A stretch of DNA of 36,863 nt, taken from Streptococcus sp. WM07 (GTDB taxonomy: Bacteria; Bacillota; Bacilli; Lactobacillales; Streptococcaceae). Positions 1-7,361 of the stretch are shown here, in pieces; the first letter of the stretch is position 1; the number at the start of each line of letters is the position of its first letter. The notes beneath the pieces are model-generated. The model made no database searches, had not been told where the DNA came from, and saw only the letters and a list, made by a program, of their open reading frames with translations. The DNA lies in NCBI RefSeq assembly GCF_004570525.1, contig NZ_SPPZ01000007.1:1-36863 (forward strand). Reading direction: 5' to 3'. Made by a program: the position numbers and the translations under genes.

Positions 1-342
1 TGTAATACGGCTTGGATGAATGAATTTTTACGACAACTGTCAGAAGCTTACCCTAACGACTATATTATTTTGGTGATGGATAATGCGGTTTGGCATAAAT
101 CACAGACATTGGATATTCCTAGCAATATTGAATTTACATTTATTCCACCTTATACACCAGAGATGAATCCGATTGAACAAGTTTGGGCAGAGATTCGGAA
201 ATTAGGATTTAAGAACAAAGCATTTAAATCATTGAATGACGTCATTGATCAGTTGCAAGAAGTTATCCAAAGCTTATCAACTACTCGCTTACGATCGATT
301 GTCCATAGAGAATGGATATCTGCTAATTTTGATTCTGAATGA
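1..342 (+). CDS. IS630-family transposase, C-terminal part (cut by window edge)
   Basis: The reading frame is open from the first base, so the gene begins outside the window; the ATG at 16 is probably internal. What remains is the end of a DDE transposase of the IS630/Tc1 superfamily. It has the second catalytic aspartate in VMDNAVWHKS, then FIPPYTPEMNPIEQVW, which carries the third acidic residue (E of NPIEQ) and is the hallmark of this family. The gene converges on the cobalamin operon and stops 92 bases from the cobT stop codon. I could not locate the terminal inverted repeat in the 343-434 spacer. Whether the element is intact depends on sequence to the left. Confidence 0.85.
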   Translation, partial: CNTAWMNEFLRQLSEAYPNDYIILVMDNAVWHKSQTLDIPSNIEFTFIPPYTPEMNPIEQVWAEIRKLGFKNKAFKSLNDVIDQLQEVIQSLSTTRLRSIVHREWISANFDSE

Positions 343-434
343 GTATTAATAAGAACCAACGATGTTCATCACTCTCTTTTCTAATTATTCCTAGATCACA
401 GATATTGCTAAGAACGATTTCGAAGAGGCTTCTT

Positions 435-1490
435 TTATCGAATATCAATATAATCCTCTGATTTTAACAAACAGTCTTCAAAGGTCGGCATCTGCTCAAT
501 GGTGTAGACTGCTGTATCCATAAGTTGAAAGGCTAAAGGACAGCCACTTCCTTCCCCCAATCGCATCTCTAAATCAAGTACAGGACTTAGCCCTAAAGCA
601 TTTGCCACAACTTGAAAAGCAGGTTCTTTAGAACAATGCGAAGCAAAAGCATAGTCCAAAACTGCTGTGTTTAGTTTGGAGGCAAGCAATAACCCTGCGA
701 TGGAGATTACTCCATCAATCACACAGGGAACTCGATAATAAGCTGCAGCTAAAAAGGTCCCTGCAATCCCTAAGATATCCAAACCACCAAGGCAACTGGC
801 TACTTCTAAAGGATCTCTCATTTTAGAATGCAAGGCTAGGCTGTCTTGAATGACTTGTACTTTATGGCTCCGCATTGTATCAGTTAAACCTGCACCATAA
901 CCTGTTAATTCCTGTGGGTCTAACTCCAACAATGCTGCTATCAGTGCAACAGATGTAGTGGTGTTTCCAATTCCCATTTCACCAGTCCCAAGAACTGTGA
1001 ATCCTTCAGCAATCATTTCCCTAGCTGCCTCAAAACCAACCAGAACTGCAGCCTCTGCTTCGCCCAGGGTCATTGCGGCCTCTCTACGAATATTACCAGT
1101 CCCATACCGAATTTTTTGAGTAGAGATGTCCCCAAGATCTTTCTTACAACCAATATCGATTACCTTGACAGCATTTCCCACAAATCGTGACAAAACACAG
1201 ATTCCAGACTTGCCTTCTATCATATTAAGAGCAACCTGCGCCGTTGTTTCTTGAGGATTTGAAGAAACACCTTCCTCAACAACTCCGTTATCTGCAACAT
1301 AAACCAGAACAACCTTCTTCGATAAATTGATTTCTTTAGAAAAAATGGCAAATAAGCGTGCATAAATTGATTCCAGTTGTCCTAATGATCCAAATGGTTT
1401 AGCTAACCTGTCACAAAGAAGTTGACCTTCCTGTAGTTCCTGCTGAGAAACAGGCTGAATCTGTTCTAGGATATCCTCTAATTTCTTCAT
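435..1490 (-). CDS. cobT: Nicotinate-nucleotide:dimethylbenzimidazole phosphoribosyltransferase CobT
   Basis: CobT transfers phosphoribose from nicotinate mononucleotide to the lower-ligand base, giving the alpha-riboside phosphate used by CobS. The 351-residue length is normal. The C-terminal LGEGSG motif holds Glu313, matching the catalytic glutamate of the family, and the glycine-rich GTGEMGIGNTTTS segment near residue 170 is also typical. The ATG overlaps the pduX stop as ATGA, and GGGGAGG lies about 6 bases upstream. It is the last gene of the operon. No base-synthesis gene (bluB or bza) accompanies it, so the base is either taken up or is adenine, as for the CobT of Lactobacillus reuteri, which makes pseudocobalamin; that choice is inference. 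Confidence 0.96.
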   Translation of the reverse strand: MKKLEDILEQIQPVSQQELQEGQLLCDRLAKPFGSLGQLESIYARLFAIFSKEINLSKKVVLVYVADNGVVEEGVSSNPQETTAQVALNMIEGKSGICVLSRFVGNAVKVIDIGCKKDLGDISTQKIRYGTGNIRREAAMTLGEAEAAVLVGFEAAREMIAEGFTVLGTGEMGIGNTTTSVALIAALLELDPQELTGYGAGLTDTMRSHKVQVIQDSLALHSKMRDPLEVASCLGGLDILGIAGTFLAAAYYRVPCVIDGVISIAGLLLASKLNTAVLDYAFASHCSKEPAFQVVANALGLSPVLDLEMRLGEGSGCPLAFQLMDTAVYTIEQMPTFEDCLLKSEDYIDIR

Positions 1491-2356
1491 CCGTCATCCT
1501 CCCCTAGCTCTATTCCTTTGAAATGAATCGATGAATAATACCGTTTTGTATAATACTGACCTATGGAATGGTTCATAATCTGATGTTCAAACGCTTCCAA
1601 ATCTGCTTTTTGCTCTGGCCTGAGTAATATTCCCAGTACTGTACCACTATGGGCTACATTTATCCCCAAAAAACCAAAGGATTGGACTAGGATCTCGAGT
1701 TCTTTGAAAAATGGTTTAGGCAGACGCTGGTTATTTAATGTCCCAGAAAGAGTTGCTAAGTGGCCCAATAACTCAACATCTCTATCTTGACAAGCTTTTT
1801 GGAAGAGGGGGAAAATTTCTGCTGCACTTTCTAGTGAGTAGGTTGAACTTTTAGTCTGTCTCTCTATTTCTAGGGTATCCACCCTCTCACAGGGCTCTAA
1901 GATATAAACTCCTAGAGTCGGTTGCCAGTCTGTTTCCCAAACCACCTGACCGGTTAGCGGATTGATAACCGTCCAATTTCTAAAAGCAAGAGAATCTGTC
2001 GGTTCAATCCGACATGCACGTCGCGTCACCTCATCTGCACTCAATCGTCTGCCTTGATAATAAGAGCAAGCTTGAAAAACTGCCAAAATATCCGCGGTAC
2101 TGCTTGAACACCCTTTTGATAGGGGAATGTTTGTCATATGTGCTATCTGTAGCTTCTTACCTTGTTCAAACTGTTGAAGAGCTTGAGCCATTTTGGGCAT
2201 CACGGGAGTTCCTGTTTCTCCGAATGTCTGTTTTCTTATTTTCACCGTTGCATAACGATCGATAGCATAAGACAGCAGTAACTCCTGACCTTGATAAGGG
2301 ATTTGAAATAATTCTCCGCAGGAACCAGGACAGCGAGCCCAAACTTGTCTTATCAT
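1487..2356 (-). CDS. pduX: L-threonine kinase PduX (GHMP kinase family)
   Basis: PduX phosphorylates free L-threonine to L-threonine-O-3-phosphate, the substrate of CobD next door. The 289-residue protein starts MIRQVWARCPGSCGELFQ, the PduX-type N-terminus, and has the GHMP-kinase ATP-binding motif as PLSKGCSSSTADI around residues 78-90. Its stop overlaps the cobT start, and its ATG overlaps the cobD stop (ATGA) with GGAGGG upstream. The position between cobD and cobT supports a role in making the aminopropanol linker rather than in other GHMP pathways. Confidence 0.93.
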   Translation of the reverse strand: MIRQVWARCPGSCGELFQIPYQGQELLLSYAIDRYATVKIRKQTFGETGTPVMPKMAQALQQFEQGKKLQIAHMTNIPLSKGCSSSTADILAVFQACSYYQGRRLSADEVTRRACRIEPTDSLAFRNWTVINPLTGQVVWETDWQPTLGVYILEPCERVDTLEIERQTKSSTYSLESAAEIFPLFQKACQDRDVELLGHLATLSGTLNNQRLPKPFFKELEILVQSFGFLGINVAHSGTVLGILLRPEQKADLEAFEHQIMNHSIGQYYTKRYYSSIHFKGIELGEDDG

Positions 2357-3435
2357 GATCCCTCCTTCCCAAGCAAGCTTTTCAAGGTTGCTAATAATAC
2401 TTGGTTTTCTTCATGGCGACGGACAGCCAAACGATAGTAAGATCCATCTAGTCCATGGTAGTTCTGACAGGAACGAATAAAGATTCCCAGTTTTCCCAAC
2501 TCAGCTTCTAAATCCAGTTTTCCATGATAGTGTATAAAAATATAATTCGCATGTGCGGAACCTACTGTTAGCTCTGAAAACTCTTGAAGCGAGGAAGTCA
2601 GGAAAGACCTCTCCCTTGCGATATATTCAAGTGTCTTTTGACGGTAGCTTTCATCCTCTAATAAAACAGGTAAAATGGAAAGAGCTAAGGTATTAACCAT
2701 CCAAGGAATTTGAGTATCTCTCAAAAGCTTCATCATTTTCTGATGACTTGATACCAAATAACCCAATCGTAATCCTGGAATCGCATAAAATTTGGTCAGG
2801 GAACGCCAGATGAACAACTGGGAAAAACGTGCTAACTCTGGTATCAAACTTTCCACATCCTCTAAGAAATCCATAAAAGCTTCATCTAATAGGAGGTAGA
2901 CTCCTTTCCTAGTACATTCCTCCGCAAGCACTAGCAAATCAACTTTCTTCATCAAGGACGAAGTGGGATTGTTAGGGTTACAGAGAATGAAGGCATCTCC
3001 TGAATCTAGGTGAGCAAGATTCGCCATTAAAGAGTCCAACTGGTATTCAAAATGTGGCGGTCGTAATTCAATGTAGTTAATGTCACTTGAAACTTCCCGA
3101 AAAGCCTGTTCGTATTCCATAAATGTCGGACTAGGTAGCACTACTGTTTTAGGTTTTAAACAACGGGCTAACTGATAAATCAGCTCGATAGCTCCGTTTC
3201 CCAATAAAACCTGTTCGGTAGAAAGGTTATGATAGGTAGCCACGGCTTGACGAGCCAGTTGATAATCCGGATCAGGGTAATGTATCAGGTAATCGAGATT
3301 CTGAATCAAACACTCTCGCACTCTAGGGGAAATCCCCAAAGGATTAATATTTGCAGAAAAATCGATACAGGTTTGCAGATCCACTCCCCATTTTTGAGCC
3401 TGGTATAATCGATTTCCACCATGTTCTACCTTCAT
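2353..3435 (-). CDS. cobD: Threonine-phosphate decarboxylase CobD
   Basis: This PLP enzyme of the class I/II aminotransferase fold decarboxylates threonine phosphate to (R)-1-amino-2-propanol phosphate, which CbiB attaches to adenosylcobyric acid. The PLP lysine is in RSLTKFYAIPGLRLGY (about residue 215), with the LCNPNNPTS and LLDEAFMDF motifs before it. Length is about 360 residues, as in the family. Two ATGs are adjacent (3438 and 3435); AAAGGA sits only 3 bases from the first, so I prefer the second. A 63-base gap separates it from the preceding flavin-reductase-like gene, the largest gap in the operon, and I see no promoter in it. Confidence 0.94.
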   Translation of the reverse strand: MKVEHGGNRLYQAQKWGVDLQTCIDFSANINPLGISPRVRECLIQNLDYLIHYPDPDYQLARQAVATYHNLSTEQVLLGNGAIELIYQLARCLKPKTVVLPSPTFMEYEQAFREVSSDINYIELRPPHFEYQLDSLMANLAHLDSGDAFILCNPNNPTSSLMKKVDLLVLAEECTRKGVYLLLDEAFMDFLEDVESLIPELARFSQLFIWRSLTKFYAIPGLRLGYLVSSHQKMMKLLRDTQIPWMVNTLALSILPVLLEDESYRQKTLEYIARERSFLTSSLQEFSELTVGSAHANYIFIHYHGKLDLEAELGKLGIFIRSCQNYHGLDGSYYRLAVRRHEENQVLLATLKSLLGKEGS

Positions 3436-3501
3436 CATAAATCCTTTCTAAGACCAAAACAAAGCCCTAACTCCTCAACTACCTTCTCCTATCCAACACG
3501 A

Positions 3502-4074
3502 CTACATATTTTTTTGTCGCCAGTTCTCAATTAGACTTCCCATTTTTACACTTTCGTCATCCAAGCTTCGGTAAAGACGTTCGTGTCCATCACCAATATA
3601 TAGAACAGGATTAAATTGGTCGTTTCTAAAATAACCATCTGCATCCACAAACTGTTCGTCCACTACTCTGCGAGTCACTTCAGCTACGACATTGGTCAAG
3701 GCACCAAATTCCATTTTGTCAACGACCTTACATTCAATTGAAACAGGACAGGCATCGACTAGCGGGGCATCTACCGTTTGAGCTAGACTATAGACTAATT
3801 TAGTCAAGTCAAATTTATCTTTTTTACTATTAAATCCTGCCACCTCCACCTCTTCTAATAAATCTTTTTGCGGTACATTAATCGTGAACTCTCCTGTTTT
3901 TAAGATATGTTGCATCGAATTACTTTTTGTTCGCATTCCAATAACAACCATTCTCCCTAGAGAATAGACTGAGCTTGAGGTAGTAATATTGTATCCATGA
4001 ATTTCATCTTTATAACCTAGAAAAAAAACTGGAAATCCAAAATAAAGCTTTCTTGTATCAAATGTGTTTTTCAT
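3502..4074 (-). CDS. Flavin-reductase-like FMN-binding protein (candidate corrin reductase)
   Basis: A 190-residue protein of the flavin reductase-like / DIM6-NTAB FMN-binding family. It opens with a PVFFLGY strand, then a segment rich in S/T and hydrophobic residues (TTSSSVYSLGRMVVIGM) and HILKTGEFTINVP, the usual beta-barrel landmarks. The start has GGAGG 6 bases upstream and overlaps the nikE end by 17 bases. The anaerobic pathway needs cobalt(II) in the corrin reduced to cobalt(I) before adenosylation, and the Brucella corrin reductase CobR has this same flavin-reductase fold. The operon has no other candidate, so that role is a reasonable inference. A general flavin or quinone reductase remains possible. 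Confidence 0.8.
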   Translation of the reverse strand: MKNTFDTRKLYFGFPVFFLGYKDEIHGYNITTSSSVYSLGRMVVIGMRTKSNSMQHILKTGEFTINVPQKDLLEEVEVAGFNSKKDKFDLTKLVYSLAQTVDAPLVDACPVSIECKVVDKMEFGALTNVVAEVTRRVVDEQFVDADGYFRNDQFNPVLYIGDGHERLYRSLDDESVKMGSLIENWRQKNM

Positions 4075-4837
4075 AATTTTCCTCCATTGTTGCCATAACT
4101 GCCTTTTTTAATCGACAGTTAGAGTAGTTGGGATAACCTATTTTTTGAATAAGAGTCTGTGTAACTGGATGAGAAACAGAAATTGGAATTTGAAAATCTC
4201 TGATTTCTTCGATAATTTTTCCTCCAAATAAGGTAAGAACCCGATCACAAATTGCCTGACACAGATTAAAATCGTGGGATATAAACAAATAAGATAGGTG
4301 CCTTTCTTCCTTTAACTCAAAAAGTAAGGCTAAGAGTTGTCTTTGAATACTTGGGTCTAAACCGCTCAAAGATTCATCGAAAATAATCACTTGAGCTTTG
4401 GATAGTATCGCCCTTGCAATACAAATCCTCTGTAATTGACCCCCACTCATCTCCCTCGCTCTTTTTTGAAGAAAGTTCGGCGCTAGACCAACTTTTTTCA
4501 GTATCCCTATAAGCATATCCTGGGAAAAACTCTTATCTACTAGCACTTCCTGCAGAATCTCTTCTACAGTCATTAAAGGGTTTAAGGCATGAAAAGCATC
4601 TTGAAAAACCAAGTGAATTTTAGAGCCGTTCTCTCTTCGGTGATAGACTTGGCCATCTAATAGCACCTGTCCTTGATCAGCAGTTTCTAAACCGGCTAAA
4701 ATTCTTGCGAGACAGGTTTTCCCAGTTCCACTAGGCCCCATTAAACCAACAATTTCTCCCTTTTGCAGGCTAAACTGACAGTTTTCTAAAACCTTATAAC
4801 CCTGAAAACTTTTACTTACAAGACGACATTCCAACAT
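4058..4837 (-). CDS. nikE: Nickel/cobalt ABC transporter ATP-binding protein NikE
   Basis: Second ATPase of a dipeptide/nickel-type ABC importer, 259 residues. Walker A is GPSGTGKTC around residue 34, the signature is MSGGQLQRICIAR, and Walker B is VIIFDESLSGLD, followed by the H-loop SHDFN. The initial MLECRLVSKSF agrees with this ATPase class. It follows nikD after a single base and overlaps the flavin-reductase-like gene. With NikA-D it should energise import of a chelated metal; placement in a cobalamin operon suggests cobalt as the useful cargo, while NikA homology alone points to nickel. Confidence 0.9.
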   Translation of the reverse strand: MLECRLVSKSFQGYKVLENCQFSLQKGEIVGLMGPSGTGKTCLARILAGLETADQGQVLLDGQVYHRRENGSKIHLVFQDAFHALNPLMTVEEILQEVLVDKSFSQDMLIGILKKVGLAPNFLQKRAREMSGGQLQRICIARAILSKAQVIIFDESLSGLDPSIQRQLLALLFELKEERHLSYLFISHDFNLCQAICDRVLTLFGGKIIEEIRDFQIPISVSHPVTQTLIQKIGYPNYSNCRLKKAVMATMEENYEKHI

Positions 4838-4838
4838 T

Positions 4839-5615
4839 CTATTTCACCAATCTTTCAAATCTATCCTGTAAAAAAGAATCGTACCTATCGGTAAATTGGG
4901 AATTCAAGAGTAGTTCCCCAATAGGGGCAGATTCTTTTCTAATCCCTTCCTCGATAACTAGAACATGGCCCCCTAATTCCCTCACTAAAACATAATCATG
5001 ACTCACTAATAGAATGGTTTTTCCCATTGCCAGCAAATCCTTTATGGTCTTAACAACTCGGGATGTGTGATAAGCATCCAAAGCAGAAGTTGGTTCATCT
5101 AAAATCAAAATTGACGGTTCGAGTGCTAAGAGAATCGCCAACATAATCCGTTGCAGTGTCCCCCCACTTAATTCCCAGGGAAAAGCATCCAATAAACGGT
5201 CAGTATGAGCAAGTCCGACCAATCCAAGCTTTTCTCCCGCAAGTTTTCTACAAAGTTCCCTGCTTATTTTTTGGTGACTTTTCAAACTGTCTATAAAATG
5301 TCCTATAATCCTTTGTCTAGGATTAAAAATAGCCATTGGATTTTGAGGAAGATAGCCGATTCGCTTCCCCCTCACTTGTTGAGAGTAACTGCCCTTATCT
5401 TGTAACAAATCTACTTGATCTAAAAAAATCGTTCCTCTCACTTGAAACCCAGGTGGAATTGAGCCAAGAATACTCTTAACAAGAACGGTTTTCCCAGCTC
5501 CACTGGGACCGATAATCGTCGTAAGCTCCCCTAGTGGAATTCTAGCCTGAATATTGTGGAGAAGATTTGTTTCACCATTACCAATACTTAATTGATTGAT
5601 CCAAAGCTCCGTCAT
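4839..5615 (-). CDS. nikD: Nickel/cobalt ABC transporter ATP-binding protein NikD
   Basis: First ATPase of the NikABCDE-type importer, 258 residues. It has Walker A GPSGAGKTVL, Q-loop GYLPQNPMAIFNPRQ (the FNPRQ form is typical of dipeptide/nickel ATPases), signature LSGGTLQRIML, Walker B ILILDEPTSALD and a SHDY H-loop. The ATG overlaps the nikC stop as ATGA, with AAAGGA upstream. It works as a heterodimer with NikE on the cytoplasmic face of the NikBC channel. Confidence 0.9.
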   Translation of the reverse strand: MTELWINQLSIGNGETNLLHNIQARIPLGELTTIIGPSGAGKTVLVKSILGSIPPGFQVRGTIFLDQVDLLQDKGSYSQQVRGKRIGYLPQNPMAIFNPRQRIIGHFIDSLKSHQKISRELCRKLAGEKLGLVGLAHTDRLLDAFPWELSGGTLQRIMLAILLALEPSILILDEPTSALDAYHTSRVVKTIKDLLAMGKTILLVSHDYVLVRELGGHVLVIEEGIRKESAPIGELLLNSQFTDRYDSFLQDRFERLVK

Positions 5616-6403
5616 CTACTTATCCTTTCAGAAAAATATTCACCCATATAGTTGAAACTGGCAACTGTTGCAAAAATTGCTAAACCAGGTGCCCACATCA
5701 ACCAGCTTGCTCCATTAAAGTAGGGACGTGCATCATGTAACATCATTCCCCATTCCGGCATCGTCGGCTGAAGTCCCAAACCTAAAAAGGAAAAGGAGGA
5801 AATCATAAGGATAATCGAGCCAACATTCATCAAGGCCAACACAAGAACAGGTTTGTATACAAAAGGAAGAATATGCCTCCAAATAATTGTTCTTAGGGGA
5901 AGATTCATCATTTGAGCAACTTGCACATATTCAATTTGTTTGATTTCTTCAACTAACTGAATTGCAAATCGAGCATAATAAAACCACTCTACTGCTACAA
6001 TCGCAACAATCACGTTGAGAATTCCTTGACCAAAAAATGCAACAAAAACCAAGGCCAACATAAAACTTGGAAAGGCAGAAATAGCGTTCGCAAACCAAAG
6101 GAAACAGCTTTTGACTCTCCCTTGATACCAGCCGACCACCAGACCTATTCCAAGCCCTAAAGCACTTTCTAAAAGGGTAATCGTTAGCGCTAAAAACAAG
6201 GAATACCGTGCTCCAAAAAGAACTCTCGAATAGACATCTCTCCCCAACTGATCTGTTCCCAACCAATGAACAGGACCTGGTTCCAGCAAACGAGCGGATA
6301 AATCAAGTTCCTGGGGATCAAAAGGAGCTAACCAAGTCGAACCAAGTGCCATAATTAGAAGAATAAACATCCAACATAACAGGATATACTTTACTTTTGC
6401 CAT
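5612..6403 (-). CDS. nikC: Nickel/cobalt ABC transporter permease NikC
   Basis: Inner-membrane permease of the OppC/NikC class with about five to six hydrophobic segments. The N-terminal segment (KYILLCWMFILLIMALG) is followed by HWLGTDQLGRDVYSRVLFGARYSL, a diagnostic NikC/DppC motif. The EAA-type loop (QMMNLPLRTIIWRHILPFVYKPVLV) contacts the ATPases. I chose the ATG at 6403, just after the nikB TAA, giving 263 residues. A TTG at 6433 preceded by AGGAATCA is an alternative that would overlap nikB by 29 bases. Confidence 0.9.
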   Translation of the reverse strand: MAKVKYILLCWMFILLIMALGSTWLAPFDPQELDLSARLLEPGPVHWLGTDQLGRDVYSRVLFGARYSLFLALTITLLESALGLGIGLVVGWYQGRVKSCFLWFANAISAFPSFMLALVFVAFFGQGILNVIVAIVAVEWFYYARFAIQLVEEIKQIEYVQVAQMMNLPLRTIIWRHILPFVYKPVLVLALMNVGSIILMISSFSFLGLGLQPTMPEWGMMLHDARPYFNGASWLMWAPGLAIFATVASFNYMGEYFSERISR

Positions 6404-6404
6404 A

Positions 6405-7349
6405 TTAGTTTTGTTTTCTAAGACGAGGATCAATGATTCCTATCATTCGACGAAGGAAGCAATGATTCAGTAAAAACAAGGATCCAAAAAGCAGCATACA
6501 AGCTTGAATAACAGGTACATCCATTGCCTGTAGAGACTCTACAAATAGACTCCCCAATCCTCTCCAGGAAAAAATTTCCTCAACGACCAAGGATCCTGTC
6601 AGTAAATAAATAAACGCGAGAGAAAAACCTGTAAGTAGGGTCGGAGCAGCATTTCTCAGAATATGATTCCAAAGAATGCGGCCTTCACGAACTCCTCTTA
6701 ATCGAGCCATTTCAACATGCGGTTGTTCTAACTGAATCTGAACTTCCTTGCGAATTAAAGCAGTATACTGTCCTATCATCGGTAGAGACAGGGTCAAGCT
6801 TGGTAAAATCAAGCTTGACCCCCCCTGTCTACCTGAGATTGGTAGCCAACCAAGATAGACACCTAAATAGAGCATCAAAAGATAGGCTAACCAAAAATTA
6901 GGAATGGACACAAACAATAAGCTCATCCCATATGTAATTTTATCGAACCAAGAACCCTTTTTCAGACCACTGACAATACCCAAAAAAGAAGAGAGTAAAA
7001 GCGTCAATAAAAATGAAGGAAAAGCCAACAACAAGGTGTCACAAAAGCGGCTCCAAACAAGTGGTAATACAGGTGTTTTTAAAATATAAGATATTCCAAA
7101 ATCTCCTGTTAGCACTGAGGTCAACCAAGAAATATACTGAGAAATAGAGGAACGATTTAATTGCAAATAATCTCGAGCCTGCGCCAGATTTTCTTCAGTA
7201 ATCACAATGTTTGACGCTCGAAGATAGTTTTCTGCCGGATCAATAGGACTAGCTTTTGTTAACAAAAACGTTACCAAGGAGAGAAATAGAAAGGAACTCA
7301 AAAAGGATAGAAGCTGTTTCCCAATCACCTGAATAAATCCTTTCGTCAA
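6405..7349 (-). CDS. nikB: Nickel/cobalt ABC transporter permease NikB
   Basis: Permease of the OppB/NikB class, 314 residues, with an N-terminal membrane anchor (LLSFLSSFLFLSLVTFLLT), then TKASPIDPAENYL as in NikB/DppB, and four to five later hydrophobic segments. The EAA loop MARLRGVREGRILWNHILRNA lies near residue 215. The start codon is TTG at 7349, supported by GGGAGGT 5-6 bases upstream. It follows nikA by 12 bases. Confidence 0.9.
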   Translation of the reverse strand: MTKGFIQVIGKQLLSFLSSFLFLSLVTFLLTKASPIDPAENYLRASNIVITEENLAQARDYLQLNRSSISQYISWLTSVLTGDFGISYILKTPVLPLVWSRFCDTLLLAFPSFLLTLLLSSFLGIVSGLKKGSWFDKITYGMSLLFVSIPNFWLAYLLMLYLGVYLGWLPISGRQGGSSLILPSLTLSLPMIGQYTALIRKEVQIQLEQPHVEMARLRGVREGRILWNHILRNAAPTLLTGFSLAFIYLLTGSLVVEEIFSWRGLGSLFVESLQAMDVPVIQACMLLFGSLFLLNHCFLRRMIGIIDPRLRKQN

Positions 7350-7361
7350 ATCTGACCTCCC

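Noticed and set aside
2014-2265. 83-codon plus-strand frame opposite pduX
   Set aside because: Antisense to a clear GHMP kinase gene, with no start signal or recognisable domain.
3439-3501. Internal promoter before cobD in the largest gap of the operon
   Set aside because: The 63 bases are purine-rich on the coding strand but contain no -10/-35 pair I can support.
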